This document shows positions 14,416 through 22,987 of a DNA stretch of 64,000 bases, in pieces. The stretch's first letter is position 1, and each line of letters opens with the position of its first letter. The DNA is from CAZUCE01 sp964619265. Lineage in GTDB: Bacteria > Planctomycetota > UBA1135 > GCA-002686595. The notes under the pieces are model-generated. The model was given only the letters and a program-made list of their open reading frames with translations, ran no database searches and was not told the DNA's origin. Both the position numbers and the translations under genes were made by a program. Location: NCBI GenBank assembly GCA_964619265.1, contig CAZUCE010000006.1:1-64000 (forward strand). Direction: 5' to 3'.

Positions 14416-17061
14416 ATGGCACCTTCCCCTGGGGCTCCGAATCTGGACGAGTTGTTGGTCCACGCGGGCTGGCTGCGCCGGCTGGCGAGCCAGTTGGTGG
14501 CCGACGAAGCGTCGGCTGAGGATCTGATCCAGGACACCTGGGTCGTGGCCCTGGAGCGGCCGCGGCGCCCGGGGGTGCCGCTCGGTCCCTGGCTGGCCAA
14601 GGTGCTCCGCAATCGAGCGGTCAACTTGGCTCGGTCGGGTTTGCGGCGCGAGCGGCGCGAGCAGGACTCGTCGCGCTCCGAGGAGCTTCCGCCCGTGGAT
14701 GAGCTCAGCGCTCGCGCCGAGGGTTCCAGGGAGCTGGTCTCCCACGTGCTCGAGTTGCCCGAGGCTCAAAGGGAAGTGCTGATCCTGCGCTACTACGAAG
14801 GCCTCGAGACGGCGCGTATCGCGGAGTTGCTGGGCCTGACCGAAGGAGCTGTGCGCAGCCGATTGTCCCGTGGTCACGGGCTCCTACGCGAGCGACTGGA
14901 CTCTTCTCGCGATGGTGACCGAGCGGCGTGGATGGCCGCCCTGGCGCCGCTCACCCTTCCCGCGACCACCCCGGTGCCCGCCATCTCGCTTGGCTCCGGA
15001 TTCCTCGGAGGACTCCTTGTGTCGACGACCACTCACCTCACCCTGGGAGGCCTCCTTCTGGTGTTCGCAGGGATCACAGCCTTCCAATGGACGAAGTCCG
15101 ATCCGCAGTTGGAGCCGGCGCAGGAGCTCCTCGGTGCACCCTCGTCCGCGGCTTTGCCCAGAAGCAACGCTCCGGGGCTGCCCGCTGAATCGGATCTGGG
15201 CGGAAGGCGGCTCGCAAGCGCCGATCTTGCTTCGCTCGCCTCGGACGCTGCCGGAACGAGCCGGATAGGCGGCATCGTGGCGGGCACGGTGGTGGATCGC
15301 GAAACCGGCCACCCCGTTCCGTTCCTCGAGTTTGCGGTCGCTCCGAGGGGCGCTAGCGCTGTGGGCGATTCGCTGAACAACGCCGAGCGTTTGTGGACCG
15401 ATGCAGAGGGACACTTCACCACGGCGCGCGAATACACCACCGGAAGCCTCGAGGCGATTCTCCTGGAGCCCCATGACTGGAGGGAGGTCCACTTGGCGAC
15501 CTCCGGAGAGTCCAAGGAGACTCCGCTGGTCTACTCCTTCGACCACCACGCGCTTGGAGAACCGGTGCAGTTCGAGACCGATCTCGGCGCCGCGTTCTAC
15601 GTTCGCGCGGACTGGCCCGAGGGCGTTTCGAGGGAAGACCTGTTGGGCAAACTTCTGGGAGGAGGCCGGCGAGGGTTCGCGAGTGGGCACGGGGTGATTC
15701 CCGGCGCGTCGCGGACCTTGGTGCGCTTCGGGCCCATGCAGAGCAACCTTGAGCTTGAGCGCGACCAAGATCTTCGGCTCATGGTGGCCTCCAAGGACGG
15801 CCACTGGGCCGGCGACACGCCGGTTGCTTGGCGCAAGGTTTGGCCCTTGCCTGAGCTCACGCTTGCTCTGACCCCATCGGCTACCGTGACGCTTGTCGCT
15901 GCAGACCCTGAGGGGCAGGGGCCACCGACGGCCCGCTGGCGACTCCTGGAAGGGGGGATCTCGGAGGACGAGGTGGAGGATCACGAAGGGATGTTTGAAG
16001 TTCTGACGGGCCGAGACCTCCTTTCTCCATCTCCGGGCCGAGTTGGGCAACTGGATGGGCCGCTGCGTACGAAGTTCAACTGGATCCCTGTGGGGCTGTA
16101 CACCTTGCAAATTCAGGCGGAGGGCTACCGGGACGCTGTCCAACGGATGGACGTGGTTCAAGGGGAGCAAACGGTCGACGTTGTGCTTGGCCGGGATGCG
16201 GCAGCGACCGGTCGGATCAGCGGCATCGTGCGAACCGAGAGCGGACAAGCCCCAAAAGACCCCTGGCGCGTTTGGGTCCGAAGGACAACGGAGGTGACCC
16301 CCCATCGACTCCCGCCGGGAAGTTGGGTCGAAGGGAGCGAAGGGCCTGGGCCTTGGCTGGGTCGATTCGACGTGGAGCACCTCGTGGAAGGGGAATACAC
16401 GGTCTGGTTGAGTTCCCCCCGAGCCGATAGCCATGGTCCCTTTGTCGAGCCAGAACGGTTGACGGTTCGCTCCGGGCAAGCCGGGATCGAGTTCCTGATC
16501 CAAGACGCCACCGCAGGGCGTCGCCTGGTCGTCGAGGTCGTGGACGGAGTCACAGGAGCCGAGATCTCCGAATCGCGCGGGGCGCTCCTCTCGGCCGGCT
16601 TCGCCGGGGAGCCTGAGATTGAGGATGCGAGGGATGGGCGATTCGAGTTCGTTGCACGCGAGTCGCTCGAAGGGGCCTCGGTCTGGATCGCTGCCGAGGG
16701 CTATGCAACCCGGGTGGTTCCGTTCGGTGATCTCGCCGGCACCGAGGGCGTGCCTCACCTGCGAGTTGAGATGGACAAAGGTTGGGGAGCTCTCGCGGCC
16801 GCCGCTGAACTGGTCGACGGATCCCCACGTTGGATCCCGGGCGTTCAATTTATGGCCGACGGGCACCGGGTCGGTACGACGAACGCCTCGGGCATCGTCG
16901 GGCTGAATCTCGCGGTGCGCCCGCTTGAATTGAGCGTCGAGGTTCCTGCTGGCTTCGTTGTGGAGTCCATGGAGGGTCCGCTCGAGGCCAGCGGTGCCCT
17001 TTCCGCGGAACCGGACAGTCCCTTCGATGAAGTGTTTGCGGTGCTTCTCCGCCGTGAGTAA
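14416..17061 (+). CDS. ECF sigma factor fused to a transmembrane segment and large extracytoplasmic region
   Basis: This 881-residue protein has an ECF sigma-70 N-terminus: region 2 about 12-80 (ASAEDLIQDTWVVALE) and region 4 about 105-160 (LPEAQREVLILRYYEGL, then a helix-turn-helix at LTEGAVRSRLSRG). One hydrophobic stretch at about 207-223 probably spans the membrane. The remaining 650 residues are beta-rich, with carboxypeptidase-regulatory-like/Ig-like repeats, for example GGIVAGTVVDRETGHPVPF and GRISGIVRTESGQAP. A sigma factor carrying its own membrane anchor could replace a separate anti-sigma/sensor pair; this is inference. I start at ATG 14416. It stands alone after the fbp hairpin. 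A paralogous architecture lies at 42417-45002. Confidence 0.85.
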   Translation: MAPSPGAPNLDELLVHAGWLRRLASQLVADEASAEDLIQDTWVVALERPRRPGVPLGPWLAKVLRNRAVNLARSGLRRERREQDSSRSEELPPVDELSARAEGSRELVSHVLELPEAQREVLILRYYEGLETARIAELLGLTEGAVRSRLSRGHGLLRERLDSSRDGDRAAWMAALAPLTLPATTPVPAISLGSGFLGGLLVSTTTHLTLGGLLLVFAGITAFQWTKSDPQLEPAQELLGAPSSAALPRSNAPGLPAESDLGGRRLASADLASLASDAAGTSRIGGIVAGTVVDRETGHPVPFLEFAVAPRGASAVGDSLNNAERLWTDAEGHFTTAREYTTGSLEAILLEPHDWREVHLATSGESKETPLVYSFDHHALGEPVQFETDLGAAFYVRADWPEGVSREDLLGKLLGGGRRGFASGHGVIPGASRTLVRFGPMQSNLELERDQDLRLMVASKDGHWAGDTPVAWRKVWPLPELTLALTPSATVTLVAADPEGQGPPTARWRLLEGGISEDEVEDHEGMFEVLTGRDLLSPSPGRVGQLDGPLRTKFNWIPVGLYTLQIQAEGYRDAVQRMDVVQGEQTVDVVLGRDAAATGRISGIVRTESGQAPKDPWRVWVRRTTEVTPHRLPPGSWVEGSEGPGPWLGRFDVEHLVEGEYTVWLSSPRADSHGPFVEPERLTVRSGQAGIEFLIQDATAGRRLVVEVVDGVTGAEISESRGALLSAGFAGEPEIEDARDGRFEFVARESLEGASVWIAAEGYATRVVPFGDLAGTEGVPHLRVEMDKGWGALAAAAELVDGSPRWIPGVQFMADGHRVGTTNASGIVGLNLAVRPLELSVEVPAGFVVESMEGPLEASGALSAEPDSPFDEVFAVLLRRE

Positions 17062-17138
17062 CCGGCGGGTCAGCTAGCTGGGCCCCGCGAGGATCGTCTT
17101 GATCGAGCTCTTCTCGGGGGCGGCGATTCGGCTCCGGC

Positions 17139-17717
17139 TCAGTTGCCGGACCCGAAGCTCCAGCCCACACCAATCGATAGGAGAAGGTGGTTGCGCTCGA
17201 AGTTCTCCAAGAAGGGGATGTCGCCATCTCCGGCGACGGACAATCCGCTTGTGAGGTTGATGTCCAGGTGAAGGCTCTCGAAGGGAACGACGAGTCCGAA
17301 GCTGGAGTCGATGTCGACGGAGTATTCCGAGCCCGGCAAGTCGCCGTAGCGCGCGCCGAGTCCGAAGTAGCCGATGAGGTGTTCGTGGAAGGGCAAGGCG
17401 TAGGAACGGAATCCGAGCGTGGTCTCGAACGTCTGGAAATCGTCGAGCTCCTCGAACTGGTAGTTGCGTGTTCCAATCCCCGCGACAAGGCTCAGGCCAT
17501 CCTCCACTGCGTGTTCGACCTGGAGTTCCGTGGAGTGAATGTCCTCGGCCCTGGTGATTATGGAGGTTGAATCGAGCCGGTCGTCGCTCCAAACGCTTTG
17601 GGCGACCCGGATGGATGTGGCGCCTTGGGGTTGGAAGGAATGGCGAGGTGTTGGAATCGCGCAGGCCGCAGAGGAGAGGGTGAGCAGGAGAGCGATCAGG
17701 CAAGCGGCGGGCTTCAT
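17139..17717 (-). CDS. Secreted or outer-membrane beta-barrel-like protein, copy 1 of a tandem pair
   Basis: This 192-residue protein has a cleavable signal or lipoprotein-type leader (MKPAACLIALLLTLSSAACA). The mature part alternates hydrophobic and polar residues and ends in GVGWSFGSGN, typical of small outer-membrane beta-barrels. The recognisable repeated phrases are GIGTRNYQF, TLGFRSYALPFHEHLIGYFGLG and LHLDINLTSGLS. No named family is recognised. A paralogue about 60 percent identical by eye follows at 18095-18634, separated by a palindromic repeat element. It converges with the sigma factor gene. Confidence 0.75.
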   Translation of the reverse strand: MKPAACLIALLLTLSSAACAIPTPRHSFQPQGATSIRVAQSVWSDDRLDSTSIITRAEDIHSTELQVEHAVEDGLSLVAGIGTRNYQFEELDDFQTFETTLGFRSYALPFHEHLIGYFGLGARYGDLPGSEYSVDIDSSFGLVVPFESLHLDINLTSGLSVAGDGDIPFLENFERNHLLLSIGVGWSFGSGN

Positions 17718-17933
17718 GGCGAGCAGGGAAGAGCGGGGAAATTGGTTTTCGCACCCTGGGGCAAGTCCCGTGCCAATCGCCCAAACCTGTGCCTTGCCCT
17801 TGGATCCCGGCTGCTCAGCTGGGTGGTGAACCCGCCAGGAGTCTCAGGATTGTCTACTGGGGAGGTCCCAGGGGCAGCCCTGTTCCGCCCCGGATGGAGG
17901 GTTGCTTGATTCCCGGCTTTCTTGCCAGGTGCC

Positions 17934-18088
17934 GAGTCGCACGACCTTGTCCTCGCCCAGCAGCGGGCCAGGACCCGGCAAGGCAAACCGACCAGACCGG
18001 CGGGCACCTGCGTGGCTCGCGGGTCCCCGCGAGAAGAGGGCTTACCTGGTTCCCGGTGGTTGCCGGGCAACAACCGGGGGGGCGACTC
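17934..18088. repeat. Palindromic repeat element, long copy A
   Basis: The element starts GAGTCGCAC and ends GGCGACTC, spanning 155 bp. It contains the GGTTGCCGGGCAACAACC palindrome near its right end and further GC-rich inverted segments. It is alignable along its length to the element at 18652-18804 (shared ACCAGACCGG-like, CCGCG-GAAG and GTTGCCGGGCAAC blocks). It has no coding capacity and lies between the two duplicated envelope genes. Confidence 0.75.
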
Positions 18089-18094
18089 CGTCTC

Positions 18095-18634
18095 TCAGGC
18101 CCCGAAGCTCCAGCCCACGCCGATGGACAGGAGGAGTTGGTTGCGTTCGAAATTTTCTAGGAGCGGGAGGTCGCCCTCGCCGGCGATGGAAAACCCGCGT
18201 GTGAGGTTGATGTCCAGGTGGAATCTCTCGAAGGGAAAGACGAGTCCGAAGCTGGAGTCGAGGTCGATCGAAAATTCCGAGCCCGGCAAGTCGCCGTAGC
18301 GCGCACCTCCTCCGAAGTAGCCGATGACGTGCTCATGGATGGGCAGGGCATAGCTGCGGAATCCAAGGGTGAACTCGAAGGTCTGGAAGTCGTCGGCGGT
18401 CTCAAACTGATAGGTGCGCGATCCAATTCCGGCGACAAAGCCCCAACCGTCTTCCAAGGCCCGCTCGATCTGGAGTTCGGTGGATTGAATGTCCTCGGCC
18501 CGGGTGACGGGGGAACTCGAGTCGATTTGGTTGTCGCCCCCAAGACTTCGGGCGATCCGAACGGAGGTGGCGTCTGCGGATTGGAAGAAGGCGGGAGGCG
18601 GCGGGCCCGCGCAAGCTGCTGAGATGAGTGTCAT
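18095..18634 (-). CDS. Envelope beta-barrel-like protein, copy 2, with truncated leader
   Basis: This protein has 179 residues from ATG 18634. The mature region parallels copy 1: RAEDIQSTELQIERALEDG, GIGSRTYQF, TLGFRSYALPIHEHVIGYFG, YGDLPGSEFSID and GVGWSFGA. The N-terminus is only MTLISAACAG before the mature part. Codons upstream still align with copy 1's hydrophobic leader for a few residues (PLLMTLISAACA against LLLTLSSAACA), then run into the palindromic repeat at 18652. A repeat insertion may have removed the first half of the signal peptide, so export may be impaired. A non-ATG start further upstream is possible. Confidence 0.65.
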   Translation of the reverse strand: MTLISAACAGPPPPAFFQSADATSVRIARSLGGDNQIDSSSPVTRAEDIQSTELQIERALEDGWGFVAGIGSRTYQFETADDFQTFEFTLGFRSYALPIHEHVIGYFGGGARYGDLPGSEFSIDLDSSFGLVFPFERFHLDINLTRGFSIAGEGDLPLLENFERNQLLLSIGVGWSFGA

Positions 18635-18651
18635 CAGCAGCGGGCGATAGG

Positions 18652-18804
18652 GAGTCGCACAACTTGTTGTTGCCCGGCAACGAGCCAAGACCCGATGAGG
18701 GAGCCTGACCAGGTTCGCGGATACCGGTTTGGCCCGCCGGCCTCCGCGGGAAGTGGACTTGCCTGGCTTCGGGTTGTTGCTGGGCAACAACAAGGAGTGC
18801 GAGT
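18652..18804. repeat. Palindromic repeat element, long copy B
   Basis: This 153-bp element starts GAGTCGCACAACTTGTTGTTG and ends at GTGCGAGTC. Both ends contain a hairpin core (GTTGCCCGGCAAC at left, GTTGTTGCTGGGCAACAAC at right). It is homologous to copy A and shares ends with the short copy at 14311. It lies 17 bp upstream of the copy-2 envelope gene start and 12 bp downstream of the Mrp gene stop, so it may serve as terminator for Mrp. Confidence 0.75.
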
Positions 18805-18816
18805 CCGTATCCGGAG

Positions 18817-19968
18817 TTACTGCAGGATCGGAAGCTCCGCGTGCTCGCGGATCGCAACCTTGCGGGCGAGCATGCCGGCGGCCTTGGAGAAGCACTCCGC
18901 CACGACGCCTTCGGGATGGCTGATCGAAACCGGGTCGCCGGCGTCGCCGCCCAGGCGAACGGAAGGTTCCAGGGGGATGCGGCCGATCACGTCGAAGCCG
19001 TGCTTGGTCGAGAGGGCCTCGCCGCCGCCGGTGCCGAAGATGTCGACCACGGTCTCGAACCGGCCGTCCGAGTCGAGTTGGGTGCTGAGCTGACCCAGGC
19101 CGGTGTCGATGGTGACGTTCTGCCCGGAGGCGCCCCCTTCGACCTGTCCGCGAACCGCAAAGCCGGTCATGTTCTCGATCAAGCCGAGGATCGGCACCTG
19201 GACCTGGGCGAACATCGAGACGGCCTTGTTGACGTCGAAAGTCGAGACGGCCTGGGGCGTCGTCACCAGCACGGCGCCCGAGAGCGGAACGATTTGCGCC
19301 AGGCTGAGCTGAGCGTCGCCGGTGCCGGGGGGCATGTCGACGAGCAGGTAGTCGAGGTCGCCCCACACGACGTCGGAGAGGAATTGCTGGATCAGCTTGT
19401 GAACCATCGGGCCGCGCCAAACGACCGGCTTGTCGTCCTCCATGAGGTAGCCGATCGAAATGGTCTTGATGCCGTGGCGAGTCTTGGGGATCAGCTTGCG
19501 TTCCGCGGTTGTTTCCGGCTCGCCACCGAGGCCCATCATCATCGGGATGTCTGGACCGTAGACGTCGCAGTCCATGATTCCCACGCGCGCGCCGGTGCGG
19601 GAGAGCGCGATGGCCAGGTTGACCGCGGTGGTGCTCTTGCCAACGCCGCCCTTGCCGGAACTGACGGCGATGACGTGTTTGACCCCGGGCGCGATCTCGC
19701 GCGGCGCGGTGGAGCCGCGGACTTCGGCCGTCATTTCCACGTCGACCTTGGTGACCCCCGGCAGCGCGGCGACCAGGCCGTGGGCCTCATCGCGCAGCTT
19801 GTCCTTCACCGGGCAGGCCGGCGTGGTGAGGTTGATCGTGACGCTGACGTGCCCGTCGCATACGGCGGCCTTGGTGACGAAGCCGAGGGAAACGATGTCC
19901 CGGCCGAGGTCGGGGTCGATCACGCCCCGGAGGGCGTCCAGGACCTGGTCTTTGGTAGCAGCAGTCAT
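18817..19968 (-). CDS. Mrp/NBP35-type iron-sulfur carrier P-loop ATPase lacking the CxxC motif
   Basis: This is a 383-residue protein. An N-terminal MIP18/DUF59 domain (about 1-85, DQVLDALRGVIDPDLGRDIV) is followed by the ParA/MinD-like ATPase with deviant Walker A SSGKGGVGKSTTAVNLA near 107, MDCDVYGPDIPMMMG, and VDMPPGTGD. Mrp proteins carry Fe-S clusters to target apoproteins using a conserved CxxC after NM(T/S)GF/YF. Here NMTGFAVRGQVEGG has no cysteines, and about 40 extra residues precede DIFGTGGG. Cluster binding in the usual way is therefore doubtful. The gene stands alone on the minus strand. Confidence 0.9.
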   Translation of the reverse strand: MTAATKDQVLDALRGVIDPDLGRDIVSLGFVTKAAVCDGHVSVTINLTTPACPVKDKLRDEAHGLVAALPGVTKVDVEMTAEVRGSTAPREIAPGVKHVIAVSSGKGGVGKSTTAVNLAIALSRTGARVGIMDCDVYGPDIPMMMGLGGEPETTAERKLIPKTRHGIKTISIGYLMEDDKPVVWRGPMVHKLIQQFLSDVVWGDLDYLLVDMPPGTGDAQLSLAQIVPLSGAVLVTTPQAVSTFDVNKAVSMFAQVQVPILGLIENMTGFAVRGQVEGGASGQNVTIDTGLGQLSTQLDSDGRFETVVDIFGTGGGEALSTKHGFDVIGRIPLEPSVRLGGDAGDPVSISHPEGVVAECFSKAAGMLARKVAIREHAELPILQ

Positions 19969-20143
19969 CGGAGATCGGGTGGAGAGAAGGAGAAGAGCCC
20001 CGGAATCTAGTCCGCCCCCGGGCTGACGCCCGCCGTAGCTCCCGAAAACCGCTTCGAACCGGGCTGGTGGGCTCCGAATCAGCCTCGAACTGGCGCTGGG
20101 CCTCGGGGCGCGGTTCCGATTCGATGAGCCGGGCCCTACGTCA

Positions 20144-20178
20144 AGCGGGGAGCAGCACCTTAGGCGCTGCTCCCCGCT
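20144..20178. terminator. Strong GC-rich hairpin downstream of the helicase gene
   Basis: A perfect 13-bp stem (AGCGGGGAGCAGC and its complement GCTGCTCCCCGCT) encloses a 9-nt loop. It lies 36 bp past the stop of the minus-strand helicase at 20214. There is no T-run, so it may be a weak or Rho-assisted terminator or an mRNA 3'-stabilising structure. Confidence 0.6.
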
Positions 20179-20213
20179 CGAGCGGAAGGCCGCTTCTGGA
20201 GCGACCCGGCTCG

Positions 20214-21803
20214 CTAGTAGTCGTCGCGTGAACGGTAGCTGCCTTGACGCTCGCGCGGGCGACCGCCGCCGCGGCGTCCGCCGCCACGTTGACCGCCGCC
20301 GGCTGCTTCTTCTTCCTCAGGGCCGCCATAGGTGCCGTCGGCCCGGGGCGTGGCCGGGCGGATTTCGATGCTGCGGCCGCGGATCTGTCCGCCGGCCATG
20401 CGATCGAGCACCTGATCCTTGTACCCCTCGGGGAGTTCGACGAAGGAGAAGCGGTCGTAGATGTCGATCGAACCGATCTCTTTGCCCGGCACGCCGGCCT
20501 CGTTGGCGATGGCGCCGACGATGTCGCCGGGACGCACGCCGCCCCAGCGACCGATGCCGAGGTAGAGGCGAACCATGCCTTCTTCGACGCCGTCGGGCCG
20601 GCGTTCCGCGCGGGGCGGACGATCGCCTCCGGAGTGTTGGCCGCCGGCGCCGATCGGCTCGGGGCGCAGGCCTGTAGCTTGCTCGAGGCCGTACAGGATT
20701 GGCCGCTCGCGCGGGGTGACGATCAAAACCGTGTCGCCGCCTTCGGCGAGGTGCTCGAGACGGTGGGCGTAGCAGCCGATGTCGCGGGGCGGAGCCATGT
20801 GCAACACGCGCTCGACCTGGGGCAGTTTGCCTTCGCGAGCCGCCGGGTCGGTGGCGACCACGACGTCCAGTTCACCCTCTTCGAGGCTCTTGGAGAGCTC
20901 GTTCCGGCGTTTCTTGGTCATGCCGGTGTGATAGGCCTCGGCCGTGAAACCGCGGCTGCGCAGGCGGCGCGAGGCCTCCTCACACTGGTTCTTGTCGCCG
21001 GCGAAGACCAGCGCGATCTTCTCGGGCGCAGCCTCGAGTTGGCGGACGAGGGTCTCGAACTTGCGGTGCGAGGGGACCTGAGCGAAGCGCGGCTCCGCCG
21101 GGGACTCTTCGAGTTCGACCGCCTCGATCGCGAGACGCTCTGAGTTGTCCTCACCTTCGTCGAGAACCCACGAAAGCAACTCCTCGGTGAAGTTGCCGGC
21201 CAGGAACCAGGTGCGCTTGGCGACGGCCAGGCCGTCGAGCAATTCGCCGAGTGATTCGTCCTGTCCGCCGCGCAGGGTCTCGTCGACCTCGTCGACGATC
21301 AGCGTTTGCAGATCAGGCAGTTGGATCGAGCCTGCTTCGAGCAGGTCGAACAGCTTGTCCGGCGTAGCGACCAGGATCTGCTGGCCGCGGGCCAGGCGTT
21401 CCGTGACGACCGCGTCGGGCGGTCCTCCGCCGAGGGGCATCACCGAGAGTCGCTCGCCTTTCTCGCCGGCCATCGACGAACCGAGCGCCGCGAAGCCCTC
21501 GGCGACGCGCTGGGCGCGCTCACGACCGGGGACCAAAACGAGGACCTGGGTGGTCTTCTGGTCTAGGTCGACCGAAGCCAGGGCGGGCAAGAGGTAGGTG
21601 CCGGTCTTGCCGGTTCCCGGATGCGCCGTGACGAGGGCGTCTTTGCCCTCCTCGAAGATCTTCCAGGCCTTGGCCTGCAGCGCGGTGGGGCGTTCGTAAC
21701 CGAAGGCCGAGAGGCTTTGGAGAAGCGGTGCGGGGGCACCTAGTTCTTCAAAGGTGGCGAACGGTTCGGGGGAGACCTTGGCAGCTTTCGTTTCTTCCGA
21801 CAT
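20214..21803 (-). CDS. DEAD-type RNA helicase with degenerate motifs, DbpA-like RNA-binding domain and RGG tail
   Basis: This 529-residue protein has a normal Walker A (AHPGTGKTGTY, near 60), but motif II reads VDEVD instead of DEAD. Motif III SAT is replaced by AGN (WFLAGNF). Motif V is TDPAAREGK, and motif VI HRxGRxGR is HRLEHLAEG, losing the arginine finger. The C-terminal DbpA-type RRM (about 405-485, VRLYLGIGRWGGVRPGDIVGAI) binds RNA in relatives and is followed by a Gly/Arg-rich tail. ATP-driven unwinding may be lost while RNA binding remains. A canonical DbpA occurs at 36625-38058. A strong hairpin follows the stop. Confidence 0.85.
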   Translation of the reverse strand: MSEETKAAKVSPEPFATFEELGAPAPLLQSLSAFGYERPTALQAKAWKIFEEGKDALVTAHPGTGKTGTYLLPALASVDLDQKTTQVLVLVPGRERAQRVAEGFAALGSSMAGEKGERLSVMPLGGGPPDAVVTERLARGQQILVATPDKLFDLLEAGSIQLPDLQTLIVDEVDETLRGGQDESLGELLDGLAVAKRTWFLAGNFTEELLSWVLDEGEDNSERLAIEAVELEESPAEPRFAQVPSHRKFETLVRQLEAAPEKIALVFAGDKNQCEEASRRLRSRGFTAEAYHTGMTKKRRNELSKSLEEGELDVVVATDPAAREGKLPQVERVLHMAPPRDIGCYAHRLEHLAEGGDTVLIVTPRERPILYGLEQATGLRPEPIGAGGQHSGGDRPPRAERRPDGVEEGMVRLYLGIGRWGGVRPGDIVGAIANEAGVPGKEIGSIDIYDRFSFVELPEGYKDQVLDRMAGGQIRGRSIEIRPATPRADGTYGGPEEEEAAGGGQRGGGRRGGGRPRERQGSYRSRDDY

Positions 21804-22234
21804 CGAATCCTGTTGGGGGGCGGGCTTGATGGGCTGATTGGGTGCGAGGAGTCGCCGCGGATGCGGCCGTTCGTTCTGTTCGCGCCGTAGTCAGTCCCAA
21901 CAAAGTCCGAGGTTGCATCCGGGAACCCGAAGACCCTCGCCCGAACCATCGCAGCTCGGAATTGAACAAACAGGGGCGCGCCGGACCCAGGCCGAGGGCC
22001 GCAAACACGGTCCTTCGAATCAGGCGGCACAATCTTCAGGCCTCGGGGCCGAGGTACGTCACCAAAACGCACCCCTCCGGGCCGCCCTCAAGCCTGCCTC
22101 GATCCCCGCGTGGGGAGGCCTGGAATCCCGAATATTCCTTCCCGCAGCCCACCCTCGGAGTTTGGATCCGACCGGGAACCGGCCCTTGAGCTTCTCCGGG
22201 TTCCCGTACCTGGCACTTCCAACCCGATCCAATC
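21804..22234. other. 431-bp divergent intergenic region between the helicase and queC
   Basis: The region separates two divergent genes and should contain both promoters. Overlapping short frames on both strands have skewed composition and no recognisable homology. I looked for a compact preQ1-riboswitch pseudoknot before queC and did not see one. No repeats stand out. Confidence 0.35.
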
Positions 22235-22987
22235 ATGGCTCCTGACCCCCCTGAGCAGCCCAGCCATCCAGGGAACCCGCCTCCGGCGGTCTGCCTGCTG
22301 TCCGGCGGAATGGACTCGGCCGTGTGCCTGGCCGAGGCGAAAGCCGAGGGGTTTGCGCCCCATGCGCTCTCGTTCCGTTACGGCCAGCGCCACGCCATCG
22401 AACTGGAAGCAGCTGGCCGCGTGGTGTCTGAATTGGGGGCCGCCGAGCATCGAATCGTCGATCTAGACCTGTCCGGGCTCTCCCGGTCGAGCCTGGTTGG
22501 AGCCGCCGAAGTCGAGAAGGACCGCCCGGAGGAAGATCTTTCCAGCCGCGTCCCGAACACCTACGTACCGGCGCGCAATACCGTCTTCTTGGCGGTGGCC
22601 CTTGGATGGGCGGAGGGCCTGGGGGCGACCGACTTGTACTTGGGCGCGAACGCGGTCGACTACTCGGGCTACCCGGACTGCCGGCCAGCCTTTCTGGCTG
22701 CGTTTGAAGAGCTCGCGCGCTGCGCCACCGTGGCGGGAACCGAGCACGGTCAGCGCTTTCGCGTGCGCGCTCCGTTGCTCGACCTGTCGAAAGCCCAGAT
22801 CGTCGAGCGCGCCGAACAACTCGGCGTGGATCTCGGCTGGACGCACACCTGCTACGACCCGGTGGTCGAATCCGCGGAACGCGTTCTGGCCTGCGGACGC
22901 TGCGACGCCTGTCGTCTGCGCCTGGCGGGATTCGCGGCGGCCGGTCGCGAGGATCCCCTGCCCTACGTCCCATCCACTCCCCGATGA
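22235..22987 (+). CDS. queC: 7-cyano-7-deazaguanine (preQ0) synthase
   Basis: This 250-residue cytoplasmic ATP-dependent enzyme converts 7-carboxy-7-deazaguanine to preQ0 in queuosine synthesis. The PP-loop LLSGGMDSAV lies near residues 21-30, followed by SFRYGQRH, VPARNTVFL and GANAVDYSGYPDCRP. The zinc-binding cysteines appear as CYDP...ACGRCDACRLR at the C-terminus. Residues 1-17 are a proline-rich extension. The other queuosine genes are not in the window. Its stop overlaps the mazG start (ATGA), suggesting co-translation. Confidence 0.95.
   Translation: MAPDPPEQPSHPGNPPPAVCLLSGGMDSAVCLAEAKAEGFAPHALSFRYGQRHAIELEAAGRVVSELGAAEHRIVDLDLSGLSRSSLVGAAEVEKDRPEEDLSSRVPNTYVPARNTVFLAVALGWAEGLGATDLYLGANAVDYSGYPDCRPAFLAAFEELARCATVAGTEHGQRFRVRAPLLDLSKAQIVERAEQLGVDLGWTHTCYDPVVESAERVLACGRCDACRLRLAGFAAAGREDPLPYVPSTPR

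Noticed and set aside
17934..18804. CRISPR or IS with transposase
   Set aside because: Copies are long palindromic elements without regular spacing or coding capacity.
18841..20010. 389-codon plus-strand open frame
   Set aside because: It is the exact antisense shadow of the Mrp-type ATPase, which has all its ATPase motifs.
21804..22234. preQ1 riboswitch upstream of queC
   Set aside because: No compact H-type pseudoknot with the expected A-rich tail was found, and the region is uniformly GC-rich.
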